DNA of 25,345 nt, from NCBI GenBank assembly GCA_934256695.1, contig CAKQPE010000023.1, positions 1 through 25,345 of the forward strand, in the 5' to 3' direction. A program made the translations under genes and the position numbers. The stretch comes from an uncultured Eubacteriales bacterium (lineage in GTDB: Bacteria; Bacillota; Clostridia; Lachnospirales; Anaerotignaceae). The stretch's first letter is position 1; the number at the start of each line of letters is the position of its first letter. Under the pieces are notes generated by a model. That model ran no database searches. It saw nothing but the letters and a program-made list of their open reading frames with translations, and was not told where the DNA came from. Below, piece by piece: positions 1 to 6,967 of this stretch.

Positions 1-36
1 AAAACTTTTATCAAAACGCAATTACATTGCGTTTTT
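1..36 (+). terminator. Right end of a truncated 3'-UTR hairpin element (E1)
   Basis: A perfect 10-bp stem with a TAC loop occupies 13-35 (arms AAAACGCAAT and ATTGCGTTTT) and is followed by T residues. It is preceded at 1-16 by the flank AAAACTTTTATCAAAA. The same flank-plus-hairpin occurs reverse-complemented at 5651-5684 and 8418-8450, and in related forms at 5585-5624, 8160-8194, 10076-10117 and 16587-16629. In the other copies the flank follows a longer element that starts at a gene's stop codon. I infer that a plus-strand gene ends just left of this window. Confidence 0.6.
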
Positions 37-313
37 CGGAACAAAATTATAAGTTATGTTATTAAGATTTTGATTTTTCAAAGCTTTATCGAATAAAATC
101 TTTATTGCATTGATTTTAAAACGTAAATCCTGTATCTGTTGTCCTAAAGATTGCAGAGCCTATTTCCGGAGGCACATGGAATGTGCGGTCTTAAAGAGAT
201 TTTTGAAGGTGCAGGGAACTTTTTCGATAAAAAAGTTCCTGCAAATCCCACTTTTCCATTGGGAAAAAATTAAATTTAATCCGTTTTATCATAACTTTGC
301 TTAAAGAATTTAA
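37..313. other. Non-coding AT-rich stretch with small hairpins
   Basis: I see no convincing gene here. A 64-codon open frame lacks a ribosome site and crosses hairpins. A 6-bp hairpin at 172-186 (GCACAT, GGA loop, ATGTGC) is followed directly by GGTCTTA, which resembles the closing module of the 3'-UTR elements found elsewhere in the window. An inverted repeat at about 212-243 (GGAACTTTTT / AAAAAAGTTCC) and a weaker one at about 251-267 follow. This is probably a decayed repeat element. Confidence 0.4.
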
Positions 314-416
314 CCCTCATCCGTTTCGCTTCGCTCAATACCTTCTCCACAAGGGAGAAGTCTTCAAAACCCTTCCGTCAAGCTACGCTTGCCACCTTCC
401 CTTTCAGGGACGGCTT
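314..416. repeat. Dispersed palindromic repeat, two modules
   Basis: The first module (314-360) begins CCCTCATCCG and ends with the hairpin CTTCTCC ACAA GGGAGAAG. The second (370-416) begins CCCTTCCGTCAAGC and ends with CCTTCCC TTTCA GGGACGG. Closely similar pairs occur at 8283-8390 and 9943-10048, and single or inverted copies at 19200-19245, 22183-22323, 25148-25189 and 25236-25345. It has no coding potential. I recall similar sequences scattered through gut Clostridia genomes but know no agreed name or function. Confidence 0.75.
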
Positions 417-455
417 TCGAGTTGGCTTTCAGTCCGATAAATTTATATTTAACAA

Positions 456-483
456 AACTCCCATAACATCAGTCATGGGAGTT
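456..483 (-). terminator. Terminator after the L,D-transpeptidase gene
   Basis: Arms AACTCCCAT (456-464) and ATGGGAGTT (475-483) form a 9-bp stem. Read on the minus strand it is followed by TTTGTT. It lies 15 bases beyond the stop of the minus-strand gene at 498. The stem pattern CCCAT/ATGGG also occurs in the hairpins at 10076-10104 and 22116-22143. Confidence 0.75.
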
Positions 484-497
484 GATAATTTGATTTT

Positions 498-1562
498 TTA
501 CGGCTTTGTTATTGATATTCCTTTATCTGTTGTTTCTATAATGCAGTTTGCCATAGAACAAATTGTGTTTAAATTAAACATATTCTTTCCATCATATTTA
601 TATGCGGTGGTCTTTACCTTATTTTTGTTAAGGCACAGAATGACCTCTCTTTCTTTATTCTGCTGTTTTCCCGCATTTTCCATTATAATCTTATTAAGGT
701 CATCATCTGTTACGGTGCAGGTTTTATCCAAAGCTACAGCAAAACCGTTGCCGTTTGTATTTGTTGTATCCGTCGTAATTCCCACTTCTTTAAGGAAATA
801 CAAAATTTCGGACATTGATGCATAATATGATCCGTCTTTTTCCAGCACATCTGCCACAAAAAGCACTCCTCCGGAATATACCTTCAATCGTTTTGGCTGA
901 AACATTGCCAGCTCCTGTTCTGTTGCCGTTTTCACCGAAGGCTGCTTGATTAAATTATTTTTATAATACTCATTCCAAGGATTTTCAACATCAGGGTCTG
1001 TAGGGTCCCAGTTTCTTTTTACTGTATCAGAAATATCTATTTTTATCGGATCCGGTTTCTTTAAAGGCAGTTTTACCGTATCCGAAATCATACGAACTCT
1101 TGTGCCGGAAGGACAGTTATCATATATCCATTTTGAATCTGCAACACTTAATCTTATACAGCCGAGAGAAGCCTTTGTGCCAAGCTTATTATATTCTTCA
1201 TATTCCAATGTTGATTTATCCTGTTTAAAATATGGCACCGAATGGAAAAGTATAGGCCCCGTTATTCGTGTTGCATACTGACCGTAAACATTGCCTACAA
1301 GAAGTCTCCATTCGTATTTATCAGACGTATAGTATGTTCCGCTTGTAGGTGTATCCCTTCCTGTTGAACATACAAAGGTTTTGTACGGAACAGTATAGTT
1401 TCCGTTGCTGTCCTTAGAGTACACAATAACCTGATTGTCTTTTATGCTTACGTCAATGCTGTACTTATAGTCTGTCTTTTTCTGCCCCTGCTGGGCTGCC
1501 ATAGCACTGACAGAAGAAAAAAGCATAATAACCGTAACCAAAAATGCAGTTATTTTTTTCAT
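498..1562 (-). CDS. Secreted L,D-transpeptidase (YkuD domain)
   Basis: This protein probably makes 3-3 cross-links in peptidoglycan, or attaches proteins to it, outside the membrane. It is 354 aa. Residues 1-24 are a signal peptide ending around AMAAQ. The YkuD domain spans about 33-160: His107 lies in ILFHSVPY and the catalytic Cys135 in ASLGCIRL. The usual SHGC histidine before the Gly-Cys is Leu here. The C-terminal 140 residues (from about 215) are not catalytic; their short beta-strand pattern (KVYSGGVLFV, YYASMSEILYFL) resembles a degenerate copper-amine-oxidase-N-like domain, which is inference. The HAD gene is 15 bases upstream, so the two probably share a transcript that ends at the hairpin 456-483. 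Confidence 0.88.
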   Translation of the reverse strand: MKKITAFLVTVIMLFSSVSAMAAQQGQKKTDYKYSIDVSIKDNQVIVYSKDSNGNYTVPYKTFVCSTGRDTPTSGTYYTSDKYEWRLLVGNVYGQYATRITGPILFHSVPYFKQDKSTLEYEEYNKLGTKASLGCIRLSVADSKWIYDNCPSGTRVRMISDTVKLPLKKPDPIKIDISDTVKRNWDPTDPDVENPWNEYYKNNLIKQPSVKTATEQELAMFQPKRLKVYSGGVLFVADVLEKDGSYYASMSEILYFLKEVGITTDTTNTNGNGFAVALDKTCTVTDDDLNKIIMENAGKQQNKEREVILCLNKNKVKTTAYKYDGKNMFNLNTICSMANCIIETTDKGISITKP

Positions 1563-1577
1563 AATTTACCACCCCTT

Positions 1578-2372
1578 TTATTTTCTAAGTTTCTCAAGTA
1601 TTTCTTTAACAGAGTCAAAAACTTCATCGGGCTTATAATCGCTGTGTGATATTTCTTCCGTATCCGTTTCCCCCGTAAGTACGGCTATGGTATCAACACC
1701 GCTTTTTATTCCGGAAAGAATATCCGTATACAATCGGTCACCTATTATTACCGTTTCATGCTTAGATATACCTGTTGTTTCAAGACACATATCTATTATA
1801 AGGCTTTCCGGTTTGCCTATATAAAACGGCTTTCTCTTTACGGCATTGGAAATCATTTGGCATATTGAGCCGCAGTCGGGGATAAACCCAAACGGTGCGG
1901 GACAGACCAAATCCGGATTGGTTGCAACAAAATCGGCTTTTTGTTCCGAAAGTATTCGACAGGCTGTTTCTATTTTCCCATAGTTAAGCTCATTGTCAAA
2001 ACCTATAAGAACACAGTCAACATCAGAACCATAGGTTTCAACTGCATTTATTTTATTTTTGATAAGCTCCTTAACAAATGATTTTGTTCCCACAACAAAT
2101 ATTTTTTTATTTTTATAAACCTGTTTAATATACCTTACTGCTGCTGTGGCAGCCGTAACAAAATTTTCGGGCTTTGTTTCAAGCCCCATTTTTCTGAACT
2201 TTTCTATATAGCTTTCGGTACTTTTAGTAGAATTATTTGTTATAAAAATATATTCACGTCCGGAGGATTTTATAAACCGCAAAAGTTCTTTTCCTCCCGG
2301 AATAAATTTTTCACCGATTGAAACCGTACCATCTATATCGAAAAGAAAAAGCTTTTTATTCTTTATATCCAT
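1578..2372 (-). CDS. HAD-IIA family sugar/aryl phosphatase (NagD-like)
   Basis: This is a haloacid-dehalogenase-superfamily phosphatase, subfamily IIA (NagD, p-nitrophenylphosphatase, phosphoglycolate phosphatase relatives); the substrate cannot be told from sequence. From the chosen start it is 264 aa. Motif I FDIDGT (Asp12 nucleophile, Asp14) opens the protein; motif II is ITNNSTKS, motif III the lysine in YIGKPESLI, and motif IV GDRLYTDILSG near residue 220. The C2 cap lies between motifs II and III. I chose the ATG at 2370-2372 because GGGAGG sits 7 bases upstream; an in-frame TTG 24 bases earlier has no ribosome site of its own. It is likely co-transcribed with the L,D-transpeptidase, with no obvious metabolic link. 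Confidence 0.87.
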   Translation of the reverse strand: MDIKNKKLFLFDIDGTVSIGEKFIPGGKELLRFIKSSGREYIFITNNSTKSTESYIEKFRKMGLETKPENFVTAATAAVRYIKQVYKNKKIFVVGTKSFVKELIKNKINAVETYGSDVDCVLIGFDNELNYGKIETACRILSEQKADFVATNPDLVCPAPFGFIPDCGSICQMISNAVKRKPFYIGKPESLIIDMCLETTGISKHETVIIGDRLYTDILSGIKSGVDTIAVLTGETDTEEISHSDYKPDEVFDSVKEILEKLRK

Positions 2373-2511
2373 TGTTTTTCCTCCCAAGAAATGCAAGGCA
2401 CTTCTTTTTCAGTATAACACAAAAAATCAAAATAACATCAAAAGTAATAAAAACTTAATAAATTTTAAAATATATACCAAAAACGTCAAAAAGCCAAAAA
2501 AATAAAACAAA

Positions 2512-2555
2512 GGCTGTCGCTTAATCATCGATTTTCGATGATTTTTGCAACAGCC
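2512..2555 (-). terminator. Terminator of the amino acid ABC operon
   Basis: Nested inverted repeats: GGCTGT/ACAGCC outside (2512-2517, 2550-2555) and ATCATCGA/TCGATGAT inside (2524-2531, 2535-2542). On the minus strand the hairpin is followed by TTTGTTTTATTTTTTT, a good rho-independent signal. It starts 5 bases after the ATPase stop. The rest of 2373-2511 is AT-rich with no gene seen. Confidence 0.85.
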
Positions 2556-2560
2556 GTTTT

Positions 2561-3325
2561 TTATCCTTCGTTATGATATTTGCCGAGAAAGGCTCTTGTT
2601 CTTTCGTTATTTGAATTAAACATCTTATCAGGTGTTGTTTCCTCAACTATAACGCCTTTTTCCATAAATATGATTTTGTTTGAAACTTCTTTTGCAAAGT
2701 TCATCTCATGGGTAACTATTACCATTGTCATATGTTCCTTTGCAAGGTCTCTTATAACTTTGAGTATTTCCAATGTAAGCTCAGGGTCAAGAGCCGATGT
2801 AGGCTCATCAAAGAAAAGTATCTTCGGATTCATACATAACGCCCTTGCTATTGAAACCCTCTGCTGCTGTCCGCCCGAAAGCTGACACGGATAATAGTCC
2901 GCCTTATCGGAAAGGCCCATTTTTTCAAGCAACTCCTCTGCCTGCTTAAACACTTCTTCTTTATTTCTTTTCTGCACATGGATAGGTGCATCTGTTATGT
3001 TTTTCATAACCGAATAGTGTGGAAAAAGGTTAAAGTTCTGGAAAACAAGACCGAAGTTTGAATTTATTTTTCTTGCCTGTTCTCCTTTTGCATATACAAC
3101 ATTTCCGTTTTTGTCAGTATATGCCGCTTTTTCACCCATATATATAATTTCGCCGCCCGTTATTGTTTCAAGCATGGTTGCACATCTTAAAATAGTAGAC
3201 TTTCCTGAGCCTGAAGGACCTATTATGGAAAGTATTTCGCCTTCCTCAACAGACAGGGATATATCTTTTATAACCTCTAAATCACCAAAGCTTTTCTTTA
3301 TATTTTTCATTTCAAGCAGTTTCAA
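2561..3325 (-). CDS. Polar amino acid ABC transporter, ATP-binding protein
   Basis: This is the ATPase of a GlnQ/TcyC-type importer for polar amino acids, acting on the inner face of the membrane. It is 254 aa. Walker A GPSGSGKST is at 36-44, the Q-loop at FQNFNLFP, signature LSGGQ at 149-153, Walker B ILFFDE at 169-174 and the switch histidine in VTHEM near 206. It is slightly longer than GlnQ because of an insert around 62-84 (GEKAAYTDKNGNVVYAKGEQ), which recurs in some clostridial members. The start is a TTG at 3323-3325: AGGAGGGG lies 7 bases upstream and the family N-terminus fits. It is last in the operon, after the permease. Confidence 0.94.
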   Translation of the reverse strand: MKLLEMKNIKKSFGDLEVIKDISLSVEEGEILSIIGPSGSGKSTILRCATMLETITGGEIIYMGEKAAYTDKNGNVVYAKGEQARKINSNFGLVFQNFNLFPHYSVMKNITDAPIHVQKRNKEEVFKQAEELLEKMGLSDKADYYPCQLSGGQQQRVSIARALCMNPKILFFDEPTSALDPELTLEILKVIRDLAKEHMTMVIVTHEMNFAKEVSNKIIFMEKGVIVEETTPDKMFNSNNERTRAFLGKYHNEG

Positions 3326-3340
3326 AGTATTTCCCCTCCT

Positions 3341-3988
3341 TTATTTATAATAGCTCATGCGTTTTTCTATATTCTCCATTACTGCCGCAACTACAAAGTT
3401 AAATACATAATAAAATACCGCCGCAACTATGAAAGGAACGAATGTGGAATCCTTTGCAACTATCTGCTTTGCAATAGTGAACATTTCCATATATGCAAGA
3501 GAGAAAGCAAGAGATGTATCCTTAACAAGTGTTATTACCTCGTTTGTAACAGCCGGAAGTATTCTTTTTATTACCTGCGGAAGTATAATTTTCATAAAAG
3601 TCTGGCTTTTGCTGTAGCCGAGAAGCTGTGCCGCCTCGTACTGACCTACAGGCATTGATTCTATACCGGAACGGAAAATCTCCGCAAAATATGCCGCATA
3701 GTTTATTGTAAAACCTATTATTATTGCCGGAAATCTAAATGTTCTTATGTTCATACCGAAAAGAAGAAATGGTGAATAATAAACTATCATAAGCTGAAGC
3801 ATGAGAGGTGTTCCTCTCATTACGGATATATAAATTTTAACAATATTACGTATTACCGAGTTTTTTGACATTCTGCCGAATGAGACAAAAAGTCCGAGGG
3901 GAAGGGATAAAACAACAGTCCAGAAGAATATACCCATTGATTTGAGCATACCGGCTCCCAGCTGTGCAAGCATTGTGGAAAAAGTCAT
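3341..3988 (-). CDS. Polar amino acid ABC transporter, permease
   Basis: This is the membrane subunit of a HisM/GlnP-type importer, 215 aa. Hydrophobic spans occur at about 10-33, 55-78, 85-105 and 175-205. The conserved EAA loop that contacts the ATPase is visible as YEAAQLLGYSKSQTFMKIILPQ (about 138-159). RGTPLMLQL near residue 60 is typical of the family. AAAGGAG lies upstream of the ATG. It sits between the binding protein and the ATPase and is separated from the former by a hairpin at 4018-4042. One permease subunit suggests a homodimeric channel. Confidence 0.93.
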   Translation of the reverse strand: MTFSTMLAQLGAGMLKSMGIFFWTVVLSLPLGLFVSFGRMSKNSVIRNIVKIYISVMRGTPLMLQLMIVYYSPFLLFGMNIRTFRFPAIIIGFTINYAAYFAEIFRSGIESMPVGQYEAAQLLGYSKSQTFMKIILPQVIKRILPAVTNEVITLVKDTSLAFSLAYMEMFTIAKQIVAKDSTFVPFIVAAVFYYVFNFVVAAVMENIEKRMSYYK

Positions 3989-4017
3989 CAGTTTCGCTCC
4001 TTTGTAAATTTAAAAAA

Positions 4018-4042
4018 CCGCCGTACATTAAAAGCACGGCGG
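4018..4042 (-). terminator. Intra-operon attenuating hairpin
   Basis: CCGCCGT (4018-4024) and ACGGCGG (4036-4042) form a 7-bp GC-rich stem, followed on the minus strand by TTTTTTAAATTT. It lies between the binding-protein stop (4074) and the permease start (3988). It probably makes part of the transcripts end after the binding protein, giving excess binding protein over permease. That is a common arrangement, inferred here. Confidence 0.65.
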
Positions 4043-4073
4043 ACAGAAAACAACCTAAATGCCTTTTTATTTA

Positions 4074-4937
4074 TTATTCTGCTTTAAGGCAAACGAGGTC
4101 TGAGATTTCATATTTTTCTGCAAGTTTTGCTACTGTACCGTCTTCAGTAAGCTGTTCAAGGTCTTTGTTTACTGTATCACAAAGCTCTGTGTTGCCTTTC
4201 TTGAATCCTACAGCATACTGCTCCGTGTTAAGAGGCTCACTTAAAATCTTATATCCTTCGCCTCTTGTTTTGATTTGATAGTTTGCAACGCCTATATCCA
4301 TAGCTACCGCATCTATAGAGCCTGCCTGAAGCTCTACAAAAGCACTGTTATAGTCAGGAAATTCTTTTAATTCCGCAAATGTATCTGCAAGTTCTTTCTG
4401 ACCGCCTTCATCTTCGCTTTCAAGAAGTGTAAGAGCGGCAGAAGCAGCCTGAACGCCTACTACCTTGCCTGATAAATCGGAAAGTGATTCGATTCCCGCA
4501 TCATCGGCAACAACCATAACCTGACTGTTGTCTACATAAGGAACTGAGAATGTATAATCATCTTCACGGCCATTCATTGTAAAACCATTCCAGATACAAT
4601 CAATAGAACCGGAGTTAAGTTCCATATCCTTAGAGTCCCAGTTTATAGGTGTTTTTACAAGTTCCCAGCCTTCAATATCACATACAGCCTGTGCAAGCTC
4701 AAGGTCAAAGCCTGTATACTCGCCGTTATCGTCCATATAACCATAAGGTGGGTATTCTGCATCAAAACCTACTGTAAATGTTTTTCCGTCACCTTCTGTT
4801 GAAGTTGAAGCCGAAGCTGATGCAGAAGCTGAGCCGGAACCGGAAGCTGAAGCTGATGATGTTGTTGCTGAGCTGCCGCAGGCACTTACGCTGAAAGCAA
4901 GGCAAACTGCTGCAAGCAATGCTGCATATTTTTTCAT
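4074..4937 (-). CDS. Polar amino acid ABC transporter, substrate-binding lipoprotein
   Basis: This is an extracellular family-3 solute-binding protein, 287 aa, that delivers a polar amino acid (cystine, glutamine or similar) to the permease at 3341-3988. Residues 1-20 are a lipoprotein signal with Cys20 in the lipobox SVSAC. Residues 21-48 form a Ser/Ala/Gly-rich tether. The two-lobe domain follows: FTVGFDAEYPPYGYMDDNG, GFDLELAQAV, and a hinge region with GKVVGVQAASAA. WNGFTMNGRE resembles the cystine/polar binding subgroup, but ligand assignment is inference. The ribosome site GAGGGGG precedes the ATG, and a strong promoter lies at 5009-5037. First gene of its operon. Confidence 0.93.
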   Translation of the reverse strand: MKKYAALLAAVCLAFSVSACGSSATTSSASASGSGSASASASASTSTEGDGKTFTVGFDAEYPPYGYMDDNGEYTGFDLELAQAVCDIEGWELVKTPINWDSKDMELNSGSIDCIWNGFTMNGREDDYTFSVPYVDNSQVMVVADDAGIESLSDLSGKVVGVQAASAALTLLESEDEGGQKELADTFAELKEFPDYNSAFVELQAGSIDAVAMDIGVANYQIKTRGEGYKILSEPLNTEQYAVGFKKGNTELCDTVNKDLEQLTEDGTVAKLAEKYEISDLVCLKAE

Positions 4938-5008
4938 AATTAATAATCCCCCTCTTTATAAACGGCACTTTGTCATAATAATGCTGTGCCAAACTAAAGT
5001 ATAGAAGG

Positions 5009-5037
5009 ATAATACCATAAAATATATGCTTCGTCAA
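5009..5037 (-). promoter_or_regulatory. Sigma-A promoter of the ABC operon
   Basis: On the minus strand -35 TTGACG (5032-5037) and -10 TATTAT (5009-5014) are separated by exactly 17 bases. Transcription would start near 5002, giving a leader of about 65 bases before the binding-protein ATG. Confidence 0.8.
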
Positions 5038-5079
5038 GACAGGCACATACAAAGCATAATTAAAAATACACAAAATCTA

Positions 5080-5108
5080 TTTAAACTTTAATTAATATAT
5101 CTTATAAT
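5080..5108 (+). promoter_or_regulatory. Promoter of the NifX-like gene
   Basis: -10 TATAAT (5103-5108) is perfect; -35 TTTAAA (5080-5085) matches four of six consensus bases with a 17-base spacer. It is divergent from the ABC promoter and ends 36 bases before the ATG at 5145. Confidence 0.6.
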
Positions 5109-5144
5109 TATGTAAAGTAAAAAAACAAATGGAGGTACTTTAAA

Positions 5145-5468
5145 ATGATAATAGCCATTTCAGCAGACAAAAACAGTTTAACGGCTGATTTTGAAAATAC
5201 ATACAAAATAATATTTTTTGAAACAGAAAATTCTTTAATAATATCGGAAACAGAATTTATACCGAAAAATCTCGATACAGATTATATTTCTTCGGAGTTT
5301 AAATCAAAATCCGCAGAAGTATATATCTGCCAAGGTATAAAAGACGAAACAAAAGAAATATTTTTAAATCTCGGAACAGAGGTTGTTTATAATGTATCTA
5401 TACCGGCAAGGGACGCAGCAGTAACATATCTTTGCGGCAAAAAGCTGGGTATTTCCGAAATGAGGTAA
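5145..5468 (+). CDS. Small NifX/NifB-C-like protein (putative)
   Basis: This 107-aa soluble protein resembles the dinitrogenase iron-molybdenum cofactor biosynthesis fold (NifX, NafY, NifB C-terminus): MIIAISADKNSLTADFENT at the start corresponds to the usual first strand and loop, and the later segment EIFLNLGTEVVYNVS with PARDAAVTYLCGKKL corresponds to the final beta-alpha unit. The usual histidine after the first strand (EHFG) is absent, so cofactor binding is doubtful. No nif genes are nearby. GGAGGTAC precedes the ATG. It is one of only two plus-strand genes in the window and stands alone between its own promoter and the 3'-UTR element at 5469-5628. Family assignment is moderate; function unknown. 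Confidence 0.65.
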   Translation: MIIAISADKNSLTADFENTYKIIFFETENSLIISETEFIPKNLDTDYISSEFKSKSAEVYICQGIKDETKEIFLNLGTEVVYNVSIPARDAAVTYLCGKKLGISEMR

Positions 5469-5628
5469 AAGACCTTAAAGACCGTGGACTCCGTCCACAC
5501 CTGCGATTAAGGAACCGCAAAGATAAATGCGGCGAGCGAAGCTCGTTTGCGAAGCAAATTCCTGACCATGAAAAAAATCGAGTAAAACTTTCAATAAAAT
5601 ACCATGGCTTTGCCATGGTATTTTGGGA
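5469..5628 (+). repeat. 3'-UTR hairpin element E2 with terminator
   Basis: The element starts at the TAA of the NifX-like gene: AAGACC twice, then hairpin GTGGAC TCC GTCCAC (5484-5498). The body at 5509-5570 begins AAGGAACCGCAAAG and ends TTCCTGACCATGA; inside are GAGC GAA GCTC and TTTGC GAA GCAAA hairpins. The flank TAAAACTTTCAATAAAA precedes a perfect 13-bp stem with a TTT loop (5596-5624, inner arms ACCATGGC/GCCATGGT), followed by TTTTGGG. The body has the opposite orientation to that in element E5 relative to the ends. Confidence 0.7.
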
Positions 5629-5647
5629 ATAATTTATTATATCAATA

Positions 5648-5951
5648 CGAAAAACGCAATGTAATTGCGTTTTGATAAAAGTTTCGGTCAAGCCTTTAGA
5701 AAACCGCAAAGTATGCACCCCGAAGAAAACGGGGCGGTCGCAGACCGTTTTCAGAGCAAACCGCCAGAATGTACGGCGGCAGCGAAGCTGTTCACGAAGT
5801 GAATTTGTGAACTTGCTACAAAGCGAAAATGCTTTGACCATGATGCGGCGGTCAGAGAACCCAAAGAAACAGGGCGACGAAGTCGTTTTTGCGAAGCAAA
5901 TTTCCTGACCAAGAAGGCTTGCAGTGTGTGGGACAGAGTTTCACGGTCTTA
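5648..5951 (-). repeat. 3'-UTR hairpin element E3, long form
   Basis: Read on the minus strand, it starts at the stop codon of the DUF2156 gene with AAGACC and ends at the terminator hairpin 5651-5673 (10-bp stem, GTA loop on the plus strand). Between them is a chain of at least seven hairpins. On the plus strand these include CAGC GAA GCTG (5782-5792), TTCAC GAA GTGAA (5791-5803), TTGC GAA GCAA (5889-5899), CGAC GAA GTCG and CCGCC/GGCGG. AAGCCTT near 5912-5919 can pair over a long range with its partner near 5690-5697. It is about twice as long as E2 and E5, as if the hairpin chain had been amplified. Confidence 0.65.
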
Positions 5952-6950
5952 TTATTCTCTGCACATAACCTTTTCTTCGGCTTCTTTCTTTTCTTCCTCA
6001 CGCTTTGAGTTAAGGATTTCAAAGCCCGTATAATTTTTGTAAATGCACTTGTTTTTAAGTACTGCCATATATTTCTTTATCATCTTAACCGGATAATATG
6101 ATTCCTTAGCCTTTCTGAGGCCTTCCAGACCCATATCCTCCTCACGGTTAATATATAACGTATTCTGGAAATTTTCTGCCGCAAAGCACTGGTTTATGGC
6201 AGGATACAATCCGTCAATACCGTTTAATGCCTTTTCTATATGGATATGTCCCATATAGTCTGTTACAAAGCCGCCTACGGTAAAGGCTTTCATTTCTCCG
6301 TCTATAAATATTGCTCCGCCCTTTAAATTAAGTTTTGTAAGGTTTTTCAAAGCACGGTCAACAGACTCTCTTTCGTCATACTGGTCTATGTCTTTACCAA
6401 TATGCTCCTCATGCCATTTGTCATACAAATCCATGCACTGCTGATAATCGTCCTCTGTAACAGCTCTGTACTGAAAATCAGGGTGATTTAATTTAAGTCG
6501 GTTTATAAAATTACGCTTGCTGTGGTACTTCTTTCCTTTAAGTGTTATAAGGTTCTGGCTGTCATATACATAGTCCCAGCCTTCTCTTAATTCCACAAGA
6601 TTAAACTCAGGGCAGGTTTTTTCAAACATCTCTATAAAAGGCTCACATATGGAATAAAAAATAACATTGTCACCCTTATTTTCAAGGTATTGTTTGCCAA
6701 GCATTACCGCCGCTCTGTAATCTACGCTTTCATCTATAGGTATAGGCGGAAGCAAAAGTGCCGGCTCGTGGGCATATCTGAGTTTAATGTAAAGACAGTC
6801 CATAGCCTCCGCAAGCTGAACAAAGCCATGAGCTCCCCATATATACATATGCTCAAAAGTCATTTCGGCATTTTCTATCTGCCAGTGTTTTTTATATTTA
6901 TCGAATATTTCTCTGTCATTAATATCTATATTTCTAAACTGAAGCTGCAT
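5952..6950 (-). CDS. DUF2156 (LPG synthase C-terminal-like) protein
   Basis: This 332-aa soluble protein is a DUF2156 member, related to the GNAT-like catalytic domain of lysyl-phosphatidylglycerol synthase but without its membrane half. Supporting segments are WGAHGF near 38-43, YHSKRNFINRLKLNHP near 142-157, the central EHIG, and the signature YINREEDMGLEGLRKAKESY near 268-287, followed by YYPVKMIKKY. The C-terminal 25 residues are highly charged (REEEKKEAEEK). It may transfer an aminoacyl group from tRNA, but the true substrate is unknown. GAGAGGAAG precedes the ATG. The GNAT gene ends 17 bases upstream, so the two are co-transcribed, and transcription ends in element E3. Confidence 0.85.
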   Translation of the reverse strand: MQLQFRNIDINDREIFDKYKKHWQIENAEMTFEHMYIWGAHGFVQLAEAMDCLYIKLRYAHEPALLLPPIPIDESVDYRAAVMLGKQYLENKGDNVIFYSICEPFIEMFEKTCPEFNLVELREGWDYVYDSQNLITLKGKKYHSKRNFINRLKLNHPDFQYRAVTEDDYQQCMDLYDKWHEEHIGKDIDQYDERESVDRALKNLTKLNLKGGAIFIDGEMKAFTVGGFVTDYMGHIHIEKALNGIDGLYPAINQCFAAENFQNTLYINREEDMGLEGLRKAKESYYPVKMIKKYMAVLKNKCIYKNYTGFEILNSKREEEKKEAEEKVMCRE

Positions 6951-6967
6951 AAATACTTCCTCTCTTT

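Noticed and set aside
110..304. 64-codon frame at the left end
   Set aside because: No ribosome site, crosses two hairpins, and the peptide resembles nothing I know.
2373..2396. Earlier TTG start for the HAD protein
   Set aside because: The Shine-Dalgarno GGGAGG lies inside this extension and is ideally spaced for the ATG at 2372.
5398..5908. Open frames on both strands across 5400-5908
   Set aside because: They run through palindromic repeat elements E2 and E3, lack ribosome sites and encode arginine-rich, low-complexity peptides typical of translated hairpins.
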